Position numbers and translations under genes: made by a program | Assembly: GCF_041435195.1 (NCBI RefSeq) | Contig: NZ_CP108106.1 | Location: forward strand, 5,247,501 to 5,311,500 | Length of the DNA: 64,000 nt | Direction: 5' to 3' | DNA from: Streptomyces sp. NBC_00224 | GTDB taxonomy: Bacteria; Actinomycetota; Actinomycetes; Streptomycetales; Streptomycetaceae | In this document: positions 36,911-43,771 of the stretch, piece after piece | Layout: each line of letters starts with the position of its first letter | Numbering within the stretch: the stretch's first letter is position 1 | Notes under the pieces: generated by a model | Databases searched by the model: none | Told to the model about the DNA's origin: nothing | Seen by the model: the letters and a program-made list of their open reading frames with translations, nothing else

Positions 36911-38402
36911 GCTCGCCCGTCCAGTGGTGCAGGGCCTCTTCGAGGGCGGTGGCGTCCGGGGTCTCGCTCGCCCATGCCACATGGCCGTCGGGGCGGACCA
37001 GGAGCGTGGTGCGGCGGGCGCCGTTCCAGTGCGCCCGTATGAGCCGCCGTGCGGGCGCCGTGGCCGCGGGTGTCGCCGCCGTGTGTCCGTCCTCGGGCGT
37101 CACCAGGACGAACTCGCCCTCGCGCAGCAGCTCGTACAGGCGGCCCTCCGTCAGCGTCAGGTCCGGGACACGCGTCCCCGTGAGTCGGTGGGCGCCGCGC
37201 CGTGCCGGGTAGGCGATCCCGATGCCGCTGATCCGGCCCATCGCCTTGTCCCGCGCGGGCCGCACCCCGTTCAGGAGGCGGGCCAGGAGGGAACGGGCCG
37301 TCCGCTGCACGGGGTTGTGCGCCATGGCGAGCCGGACTATCGCGCCGCTGGTGCGCAGCACCGCCGCGCCGACGGGGTGCCGCTCCTCGTGGTAGCTGTC
37401 GAGCAGCGCCTCGGGGTCGGCGGTGTCGCCGCGCAGCACGGCGGTGAGCTTCCAGGACAGGTTGGCGGCGTCCTGGATGCCGGTGTTGAGGCCCTGTCCC
37501 CCTGCGGGGGAGTGGCAGTGCGCGGCGTCGCCGGCGAGGAAGACGCGGCCCGTCCGGTAGCTGGGGACCTGGCGCTCGTCGCTGTGGAAGCGCGAGAGCC
37601 AGCGGGCGTCGTGCATTCCGTAGTCCGTGCCCAGGGCCTGGCGGGTGATCTCGCGGACGTCGTCGAGGTCGATCGGGGCGCTGTCGGGGACCTGGTGCTT
37701 CCTGTTCCACCCCATCACCCGGTAGTAGCCGTCGCCGAAGGGGACGATGAAGGCGAACGCCTCGTCCGAGCCCGCCACGCTGAGCGATCCGCCGGGCTCC
37801 TCGGCGAGCTTCACATCGGCCAGCACGATGGAGCGGATCACCGAGGTGCCGGGGAAGGGCAGGTCCAGGGCGTGGCGCACGGCGCTGCGCAGGCCGTCGG
37901 CGCCGACGAGATAGCGGGCGCGGAGGTGGGTCTCGGCGTGGTCGCCGCCTTCCTCGGCTCCCCTCACCTCGGCGGTCACCCCGTCCTCGTCCTGCCGCAG
38001 GCCTATCAGCTCCGTCTCGTGGCGGAACTCCACCCCCGCCTCCCGCGCCCGGCGTTCGAGGAGGTGCTCCACCTCGTACTGCGGTGTCACCAGCAGATAC
38101 GGGAAGCGCGAGCGCAGGCGGCTCAGGTCGAGGGAGAGGCGGCGGAACGCGCTCATCCGGTCGACCGCCGTGCCGGTGGCGACCAGCTCGTCCGCCAGGC
38201 CCCGGGCGTCGAGCAGCTCCAGCGTGCGGGCGTGGACACCGAAGGCGCGCGTCATCGTGCTCGTACCGCGCGGGCGGCGCTCTATGAGCGTGACGCCCAG
38301 GCCCGCCGCCGCGAGGTCCCCGGCGAGCAGCAGGCCGGTCGGGCCCGCGCCCACGACGAGAACATCGGCGGTGTCGGTAGTGCCGGTGGTGGTGCCGTTC
38401 AT
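36882..38402 (-). CDS. FAD-dependent aromatic monooxygenase
   Basis: 506-aa flavoprotein hydroxylase of the PHBH/RdmE type. It has the GxGxxG motif (VLVVGAGPTGLLLAGDL), the DG motif (LVGADGLRSAVR), and the FAD ribityl motif (GRVFLAGDAAHCHSPAGGQG). The C-terminal 120 residues form a thioredoxin-like domain common in polyketide-modifying and resistance enzymes. GAGGAGG lies 6 nt before ATG 38402. It is divergent from a TetR gene with repeated operator-like sites between them, so it is probably repressed by that TetR and induced by an aromatic compound. The substrate is unknown. Confidence 0.87.
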   Translation of the reverse strand: MNGTTTGTTDTADVLVVGAGPTGLLLAGDLAAAGLGVTLIERRPRGTSTMTRAFGVHARTLELLDARGLADELVATGTAVDRMSAFRRLSLDLSRLRSRFPYLLVTPQYEVEHLLERRAREAGVEFRHETELIGLRQDEDGVTAEVRGAEEGGDHAETHLRARYLVGADGLRSAVRHALDLPFPGTSVIRSIVLADVKLAEEPGGSLSVAGSDEAFAFIVPFGDGYYRVMGWNRKHQVPDSAPIDLDDVREITRQALGTDYGMHDARWLSRFHSDERQVPSYRTGRVFLAGDAAHCHSPAGGQGLNTGIQDAANLSWKLTAVLRGDTADPEALLDSYHEERHPVGAAVLRTSGAIVRLAMAHNPVQRTARSLLARLLNGVRPARDKAMGRISGIGIAYPARRGAHRLTGTRVPDLTLTEGRLYELLREGEFVLVTPEDGHTAATPAATAPARRLIRAHWNGARRTTLLVRPDGHVAWASETPDATALEEALHHWTGERGAVAAGQA

Positions 38403-38418
38403 AGCGACCTCCTCGGTG

Positions 38419-38503
38419 CCAACGCTTGTTGGTCAACGCTTGTTGGCAAATGTAGAGCCGTCGGGTCTGGCGTGTCAACACCTGTTGGCCTACAGTTGTT
38501 GAC
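38419..38503. promoter_or_regulatory. TetR operator cluster
   Basis: Three 14-bp sites of form yCAACrCyTGTTGG lie in the 101-nt divergent gap: 38419-38432, 38433-38446 (directly adjoining) and 38475-38488, with a weaker TACAGTTGTTGA at 38491-38502. Each has CAAC/GTTG ends. TACAGT at 38491-38496 is also a likely -10 box for tetR, 7 nt before its ATG, so binding should control both genes. Confidence 0.75.
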
Positions 38504-39082
38504 ATGACAACCGACGCCCCCACCGCCGGGCCCCGCCGCTCCGACGCCACCAAGGCCGCGATCCTCGAAGCCGCCCGCGAGCGCTTCGCGGCCGACGGCT
38601 ATGAGCGCGCGACCATCCGCGCCATAGCGCGTGACGCGGGCATCGACCCGTCGATGGTCATGCGCTACTACGGGAACAAGGAGGGCCTGTTCGCCGCCGC
38701 CTCCGAACTCGACCTGCGCTTCCCGGACCTGGGCGCACTGCCGGACAAGCACATCGGGGCCGCCCTCGTCACCCATTTCCTCGACCGGTGGGAGGGTGAC
38801 GACGTGCTGACCGCGATGCTGCGCGTCGGCGTCACCAACGCGGCCGGGGCCGAGCGGATGCGGGCTGTCCTCGGCGACCAGCTGGGGCCGGTCGCGGCCG
38901 GGATCTGCCCCGACCCCGCCGACGCGCCGCGCCGCGCGGCCCTGGCCGCCTCGCAGATCCTCGGGATGGCGCTCGCGCGGTACGTGCTGAAGTTCCCGCC
39001 CGCCGTGGAGATGACCAGCGAAGAGGTGATCGCCTGGCTCGCACCCACCGTGCAGCGCTACCTCACGGCGGAGACGCCCTGA
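38504..39082 (+). CDS. TetR family repressor
   Basis: 192-aa regulator. The HTH is at about residues 15-60 (AILEAARERFAADGYERATI, then AIARDAGIDPSMVMRYYGNK), followed by an all-helical ligand domain that resembles the TetR_C_17 type. It probably represses itself and the divergent FAD monooxygenase through the repeated sites between them. No ribosome binding site is visible; the -10 box TACAGT ends 7 nt before the ATG, so the mRNA is probably leaderless. Confidence 0.87.
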   Translation: MTTDAPTAGPRRSDATKAAILEAARERFAADGYERATIRAIARDAGIDPSMVMRYYGNKEGLFAAASELDLRFPDLGALPDKHIGAALVTHFLDRWEGDDVLTAMLRVGVTNAAGAERMRAVLGDQLGPVAAGICPDPADAPRRAALAASQILGMALARYVLKFPPAVEMTSEEVIAWLAPTVQRYLTAETP

Positions 39083-39121
39083 CCCCGCCCCTGGGCAGTC
39101 CCTGCGTCGTACAATTTCTGC

Positions 39122-39601
39122 ATGCCGCAGAAGAAGGACGGCCGTGCCCGTCTCATGACCGAGCTCGGTGTCGAGTCGCGTCGCTACATGGCCTCGTACG
39201 CCCTGTTCAACCAGGCGCTCGCGGACCATCTGCGACTGCACCCCACCGACCTGCAGTGCCTCAACCTGCTGGGACTTGAGCCCGGGCCCGTCACCACGGG
39301 GCGGATCGCGGAGCTGACCGGGCTCACCACCGGGTCGGCCACCCGGCTCGTCGACCGCCTGGAGAAAGCCGGATACGTCACGCGCAGGCGCGACACCGAG
39401 GACCGGCGCAAGGTCCTGGTCGAGGCGGTGCCCGAGCGGATGGCCGAGTTGGGTGCGGTGTGGGGGAAGCTGAACGGGGCGTGGTTCACCATGTTCGACG
39501 CGTACGACGACGGCGAGATCGCGCTGCTCATCGCCCATATGCGGCGGACGGTGGAGCTCTCCGGTGCGCAGATCGAGCGGCTCAGGGGCGGGCAGTTCTG
39601 A
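39122..39601 (+). CDS. MarR family transcriptional regulator
   Basis: 159-aa winged-helix regulator. The recognition region is GRIAELTGLTTGSATRLVDRL and the wing is YVTRRRDTEDRRKVLV, with the Asp-x-Arg motif typical of MarR. It lies 39 nt after tetR on the same strand but has its own -10 box, TACAAT at 39110-39115, 6 nt before the ATG, and no ribosome binding site. The target genes are unknown; the neighbouring monooxygenase is one possibility. Confidence 0.87.
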   Translation: MPQKKDGRARLMTELGVESRRYMASYALFNQALADHLRLHPTDLQCLNLLGLEPGPVTTGRIAELTGLTTGSATRLVDRLEKAGYVTRRRDTEDRRKVLVEAVPERMAELGAVWGKLNGAWFTMFDAYDDGEIALLIAHMRRTVELSGAQIERLRGGQF

Positions 39602-39668
39602 ACCGGCGGATGACTGAGCGGATGACTGAGCGGCTCTGACGAGTCGCCAGCACCCGCCTGCCTCGCTG

Positions 39669-40412
39669 TCAGTGTCCGCCCGTCGCCGCCCCGCCGAACT
39701 CCGCCATCGCGTCCTCGACGATCGCCTCCAGGCGGGCGTGGTGGGCGCCGCGCCAGTACACGCGCTCGCACGCCGTGCACTGGGCGAAGACGTCGTACGC
39801 GCTGCGCGTCCCGTGTTCCAGGAGCTCGCGGACGGAGTCCTTGCCGGCCTCCCGGAGTGGCGCGTTGCAGGCGGTGCAGCGGGTCCACGGGGCGAGCACC
39901 GGCGCGAACCGCCCCAGGACGTCGCGGAGTTGCTCCTCGGGGCGGCGGCTGTAGACGTACGCGCCCGCCCAGATCTCGCGGCGCCGCAGCAGCCCCCGGT
40001 CCCGGGAGAGCAGCACGCGCTGTTCGGCCGCCGAGAGCGTGGCGAGCGCGGGGTCCCCGATGTCCTCGCTCTCGTACGCCGCGTCGACGCCGAGGAGCCG
40101 CAACCGGCGGGCCAGCGTGCCCAGATGGACGTCGAGGAGGAAGCGGAGCGGGGCGCCGGGGACCTGTTGGGGGCGGTCGACGGCGTACACCTCGACGCTC
40201 TCGTCCGCGCGCGGGATGTGCGAGACGGGCACCTCGTGGCCGTCGACGAGGAGCCGGCCGACCTCGGTCAGCGGGACGCCGAGCGACTCGACGACATGGC
40301 CGAGCGTGGACGAGCCGTCCGTGACCACGGCCGTACGCCCCGCGCGGCGCTCCGCCGGGACGAAGAGGTGCAGCTCGGGGGCGAATCGACAGTGGATCTC
40401 GGGTCCGTTCAC
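39669..40412 (-). CDS. Mut7-C RNase domain protein with ubiquitin-like N-terminus
   Basis: 247-aa protein. Residues about 1-85 resemble the Mut7-C-associated ubiquitin-like fold (GSSTLGHVVESLGVPLTEVG). The Mut7-C domain follows (FLLDVHLGTLARRLRLLGVD, LLSRDRGLL) with the acidic residues expected of a PIN-like RNase, then a zinc ribbon CTAC...CTAC (RCTACNAPL and QCTACERVYW). It may cleave RNA, but this family has not been well studied. GTG 40412 was taken as start because the fold begins there. It is convergent with marR. Confidence 0.84.
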   Translation of the reverse strand: MNGPEIHCRFAPELHLFVPAERRAGRTAVVTDGSSTLGHVVESLGVPLTEVGRLLVDGHEVPVSHIPRADESVEVYAVDRPQQVPGAPLRFLLDVHLGTLARRLRLLGVDAAYESEDIGDPALATLSAAEQRVLLSRDRGLLRRREIWAGAYVYSRRPEEQLRDVLGRFAPVLAPWTRCTACNAPLREAGKDSVRELLEHGTRSAYDVFAQCTACERVYWRGAHHARLEAIVEDAMAEFGGAATGGH

Positions 40413-40483
40413 GACGTCAGGATGCCATCGGGTGGCGGGCGGGAGCCACGTATTTGGGGCGGCCCCGGGCGCGCCCCGGCGGG

Positions 40484-41323
40484 CTACGGGCGGAACGCCT
40501 CGGCGTTCTCCGCAGCCCAGGCCGCGAACGTACGGGACGGGCGGGCCGTCAGTTCCTCGACGCCGCGCGTGACCGCGTCGGGGCGCCCGTCGTACGAGGC
40601 GAAGTAGGCGAGCAGCGCGTCGGCGACGGCGGCGTCCATGTACGCGGCCATCGACTCCTTCCACGCTTCGGGGCTCACCGTCTCGACCGCGATCTCGCGG
40701 CCGGTGGCGGCGGCGAGCGCGGCGATCTGCTCGGTGGCGGTGAGGGATTCGGGGCCGGTCAGGTGGTACGCGGCGCCGCGCAGCCGGGGCTCGGCGAGCA
40801 CCGCGTGGGCGGCGTCGGCGACGTCCGCCTCGTGGATGGGGCTGGCCTGGGTGCCGGGGTAGGGGAGGGCGACCGTGCCGGTGGACCTGATCGACCAGGC
40901 CCAGCCGGCCGCGTTTCCGGCGAAGGCGCCGGGCCGCAGGAACGTGGCGTCGATGTCCGAGGCCTTCAGGGCCTGTTCGACGGCGAGGTGGTGGCGCGCG
41001 ATCGGGTTGTCCTCGGCGCCCGCGTACAGGACGGAGCTGGAGGAGAGCAGCACGATGTGCTCGACTCCGGCCGCCTTCGCGTCGGTGAGGAAGGCGTCGA
41101 TGTGCGCGGGGTTGGCGTACAGGAAGACCTGGCGGACTCCGGCGAGGGCGGCCGGGAAGGTCTCCGGATCGTCGAGGCTGAGCCGTACGGTCGCGACGTC
41201 CGGGGGCAGGTCGAGCTTTTCGGGGGCGGCGGAGGCGGCGCGCACGGGGGTGCCGGCGGCGCGGAGCAGCGAGATGAGGGTGGAGCCGACGGTGCCGCGG
41301 CTGCCGGTGACGAGGACGGTCAT
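40484..41323 (-). CDS. NmrA-type NAD(P)-binding oxidoreductase
   Basis: 279-aa atypical SDR of the NmrA/QOR2 kind. The cofactor loop is VLVTGSRGTVGSTLI, the LLSSSSVLYAG segment follows strand 5, and there is no YxxxK pair. Members reduce quinones or sense NADP(H). AAGAAGG lies 10 nt before the ATG. Upstream is a perfect 9-bp palindrome (41384-41402) that could be the site of a local repressor; no regulator gene adjoins it here. Confidence 0.82.
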   Translation of the reverse strand: MTVLVTGSRGTVGSTLISLLRAAGTPVRAASAAPEKLDLPPDVATVRLSLDDPETFPAALAGVRQVFLYANPAHIDAFLTDAKAAGVEHIVLLSSSSVLYAGAEDNPIARHHLAVEQALKASDIDATFLRPGAFAGNAAGWAWSIRSTGTVALPYPGTQASPIHEADVADAAHAVLAEPRLRGAAYHLTGPESLTATEQIAALAAATGREIAVETVSPEAWKESMAAYMDAAVADALLAYFASYDGRPDAVTRGVEELTARPSRTFAAWAAENAEAFRP

Positions 41324-41383
41324 GGGGTTCGCCTTCTTTAAGAGGGGTTAGTGGGTTCGTTCCGCAGGAGCTGCGCTTCGCAG

Positions 41384-41402
41384 TATCTGCGTAACGCAGA
41401 TA
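41384..41402. promoter_or_regulatory. palindromic operator-like site
   Basis: TATCTGCGT-A-ACGCAGATA: 9 perfect base pairs around one base, 61 nt upstream of the NmrA-type gene. It is nested in an outer pair CTTCGC (41376-41381) / GCGAAG (41410-41415). On the minus strand GATACT (41387-41382) overlaps it and could be a -10 box. Confidence 0.6.
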
Positions 41403-41415
41403 AATATCCGCGAAG

Positions 41416-41450
41416 AAGGCCCACCGGTCAAGTGGATTCCGGTGAGCCTT
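41416..41450 (-). terminator. terminator of the phosphodiesterase gene
   Basis: Imperfect stem AAGGC-c-CACCGG / CCGGTG-a-GCCTT with one opposed mismatch and an 11-nt loop, 23 nt beyond the stop codon on the minus strand. Confidence 0.65.
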
Positions 41451-41472
41451 CGTGTCTCGTTGTGGCGCGGGG

Positions 41473-42261
41473 TTACTCGGCGGGGTGCGCGTCGGTCCGT
41501 TCCACGACCCGGAAGTGGCTCATGATCCGCCGGTCCTCGTCGAGGACGTGGAAGGCGACCCCGGGCGGCGAGACGATGTTGACCAGGCCTTCTCCGGTCT
41601 CCCACGGCATCCGCAGCGTCGACGTCACGCCCGGCGCGATCAGCAGCGGCAGCCCGGCGAAGGTGGTCGCGGCGGAGGTGTGGGCGTGCCCGACGAGCAC
41701 GGCGGGCACATGCGCGCGCCCCGCCAGGAGCTCGGCCAGCCGGTCGGCGTTGGAGAGGTTGATCGAGTCCAGGTACTCGTGGTGGATCACGGTCGGCGGG
41801 TGGTGGAAGGCGATCAGCGCCGGGGTGTCGTCGAGCGCGTCGAGCGTACGGGCCAGCCACTCCAGGGTGGTGTCCTCCAGGACGCCGCCGTCCTCGCCGG
41901 GGATCGTCGAGTCGCACATCAGGATCGCGTAATCGCCCACCCGGTGCAGGCGGTTGACCGGTGCGTACGGGTCCGGGGCCGCGCCGCCCGGCTCGCCCGG
42001 CAGATCGAGCAGGCCCTTGCGGTACGCGGCGCGGTCGTCGTGGTTGCCGGGGCACGTCAGGACCGGCGCGTCGATACGGGCGAGCAGCTCGGCCGCCTCG
42101 GCGTACTCGGCCGGGGTGCCGTGGTCCGCTATGTCGCCGGTGACCAGGACGGCGTCCGGGCGGCGGGACATCGCGTTGATGTACGTGACGACCCGCGCGG
42201 CGCGTTCCGCGGCTCGCGCGCCCCCGTCGAGATGCAGATCGCTGATATGGGCAAGCAGCAC
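41473..42261 (-). CDS. class III cyclic nucleotide phosphodiesterase-like metallophosphatase
   Basis: 262-aa calcineurin-like metallophosphoesterase. All metal motifs are present in order: ISDLHLDGG, VTGDIADHG, CPGNHDD, FHHPP and VGHAHT. This set fits CpdA/Rv0805-type enzymes, which can act on cyclic nucleotides, but many relatives prefer other phosphodiesters. GTG 42261 has AGGGGGA 5 nt upstream. The gene is divergent from a GNAT gene across a 173-nt gap that holds an AT-rich nested repeat. Confidence 0.86.
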   Translation of the reverse strand: MLLAHISDLHLDGGARAAERAARVVTYINAMSRRPDAVLVTGDIADHGTPAEYAEAAELLARIDAPVLTCPGNHDDRAAYRKGLLDLPGEPGGAAPDPYAPVNRLHRVGDYAILMCDSTIPGEDGGVLEDTTLEWLARTLDALDDTPALIAFHHPPTVIHHEYLDSINLSNADRLAELLAGRAHVPAVLVGHAHTSAATTFAGLPLLIAPGVTSTLRMPWETGEGLVNIVSPPGVAFHVLDEDRRIMSHFRVVERTDAHPAE

Positions 42262-42285
42262 GGGATCCCCCTGAATGACCTCACC

Positions 42286-42340
42286 GCAAGCTAATGGTTA
42301 ATTGGCTTGCTTCCATTAGGACCCTAGGACTCTAGGGGGT
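42286..42340. promoter_or_regulatory. AT-rich nested inverted and tandem repeats
   Basis: Two inverted repeats overlap: GCAAGC (42286-42291) with GCTTGC (42305-42310), and CTAATGG (42291-42297) with CCATTAG (42313-42319). Three 8-bp units beginning TAGG follow at 42317, 42325 and 42333. The block is clearly richer in A and T than its surroundings and lies between divergent genes, so it may be a control site. Confidence 0.45.
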
Positions 42341-42434
42341 GCGTGGCGGTCCGTACAAGAGCCGATCACGTGCCGGTGGCCCGGCCCTGGGGCGGCACTG
42401 GCCTCCTGGGGCGCGGAGTGCCTACAGTGCCCGG

Positions 42435-42866
42435 ATGAAGATCATCGACCTTGAGCCGGGCGACCCGCGCCTGGCGGACGACCTGCTGCCCGTCCTGCGC
42501 GAGCTGCGCCCGCACCTCACCGAGGACCTGTTCCGCGAGATCTACGCCGAGGGGTACGGGCAGGGGCTGCGCTTCTCCGCCGTGTACGGCGAGGACGGGG
42601 TGTGCGTGGGCGCGGCCGGGTGGCGGATCGTCGCCACCACCGTCGCGGTGCGCAAGCTGTACGTGGACGACCTCGTGACGGCCGAGACGGCGCGGTCGCG
42701 GGGCGTCGGCCACGCGCTCCTCGCCCATGTCGAGGGGATCGCGCGCGCCGCCGGCTGCACGTCCCTGAACCTGGACTCCGGCACGCACCGCACGGACGCG
42801 CACCGCTTCTACTTCCGTGAGCGGATGGCGGTCACGGCGTTCAACTTCGACAAGAAGCTGGGCTGA
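42435..42866 (+). CDS. GNAT family acetyltransferase
   Basis: 143-aa acetyl-CoA-dependent N-acetyltransferase. The acetyl-CoA loop is in VTAETARSRGVGHALLAHVEG (the R/Q-x-x-G-x-G/A form RSRGVG), followed by LNLDSGTHRTDAHRFYFRERM, the usual end of the fold. The acceptor is unknown. TACAGT (42423-42428) lies 6 nt before ATG 42435 and no ribosome binding site is seen, so it is a strong leaderless candidate. The next gene converges on it, 26 nt away. Confidence 0.86.
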   Translation: MKIIDLEPGDPRLADDLLPVLRELRPHLTEDLFREIYAEGYGQGLRFSAVYGEDGVCVGAAGWRIVATTVAVRKLYVDDLVTAETARSRGVGHALLAHVEGIARAAGCTSLNLDSGTHRTDAHRFYFRERMAVTAFNFDKKLG

Positions 42867-42892
42867 GGAGCGCGCGGTGTCCTAGCGGTGTC

Positions 42893-43432
42893 CTAGCCGA
42901 GCGGCTGCTCCGCGAGGTCCTCGGGGCCGAGGTCGAGGCACCAGTCGTGGGACTTGAGCGGGTGGCCCGGCGGGTACTCGAACTCGACCTCGCCCAGGAG
43001 GCGGAACCCGGCCTTGCGGAGGACGACGTTCGACGCGGCGTTGTCGACGGACGGGTAGGCGTGCAACTCCCGCGGCCCGCCGGCCTCCCGCGCGGCCCGC
43101 GCGACCGCCACGATCGCGGCGACGGCGAGCCCGCGGCCCTGGAACTCCGGCAGGATCCCGTACCCCGTCTCGTACACCTCCTTGCCCCGCCACTCGCGCG
43201 GCCAGTACCCGACCGACCCGACGGCCTCGTCCGTCCCGGCGAGCGAGACCCGGAACATCCGGCCCTCGACGGGCTCGCGCTGACTCAGCGCGACGTACCG
43301 CTGCTGCCGGGCCAACAGCTTCTCCTCGTCCTCCGGGCCGCCGATGTGGGCGGTCATGGCGGGGGAGTTGGAGTGGTGGAGGAGGGGGAGGTCGTCGATG
43401 GACCACGGGGTGAGGTGGATGAGGGTGTCCAT
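42893..43432 (-). CDS. GNAT family acetyltransferase (RimJ/RimL-like)
   Basis: 179-aa acetyltransferase of the Acetyltransf_3 type. The conserved run ETGYGILPEFQGRGLAVAAI contains the acetyl-CoA loop (QGRGLA), and NAASNVVLRKAGFRLLGEVE closes the fold. ATG 43432 was chosen because TACAGT (43445-43440 on the minus strand) lies 7 nt before it; an upstream GTG at 43468 would add 12 Pro-rich residues. The acceptor is unknown. Upstream of it lies a long gap filled by intergenic repeats. Confidence 0.84.
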   Translation of the reverse strand: MDTLIHLTPWSIDDLPLLHHSNSPAMTAHIGGPEDEEKLLARQQRYVALSQREPVEGRMFRVSLAGTDEAVGSVGYWPREWRGKEVYETGYGILPEFQGRGLAVAAIVAVARAAREAGGPRELHAYPSVDNAASNVVLRKAGFRLLGEVEFEYPPGHPLKSHDWCLDLGPEDLAEQPLG

Positions 43433-43501
43433 GGGGGGGACTGTAGGCGGGGGGTCTGACAGCGACACCGGTGAACTGTTTTTGTCTGCGGGCCCGGTGG
43501 G

Positions 43502-43766
43502 GGCTGGTCGCGCAGTTCCCCGCGCCCCTTTTTGGCCCGGTGTTCGGCTGCGGGTCGGTTGTGGTTGCTCGCGCAGTTCCCCGCGCCCCTTAGGTAACTC
43601 CGGCCCCTCGGGCGTTCGAGGTGCGGGCCCCTTCAGGGGCGCGGGGAACTGCGCGACCAGCCACAGTCGGCCCGCAGACGAACGGAGACCCGGGGCGGAG
43701 CCCCCGGGAAACGAGCCTCCACCCCCCGCCCACCCCCGGAGGGTTAAGGGAACGGGCGGGGTGGGG
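43502..43766. repeat. composite intergenic repeat cluster, copies 5a-5c
   Basis: The 339-nt gap 43433-43771 has no gene. It holds two core copies on the plus strand (43502-43529 exact, 43563-43590 with a few changes) and one inverted exact copy (43635-43662). The inverted copy continues through a CGGGGCGGAGCCCCCG segment to AACGGGCGGGGTGGGG (43751-43766), the inverse of the opening block of copies 1 and 2. The cluster lies just past the mgtA stop on the minus strand. Confidence 0.85.
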
Positions 43767-43771
43767 GGAAA

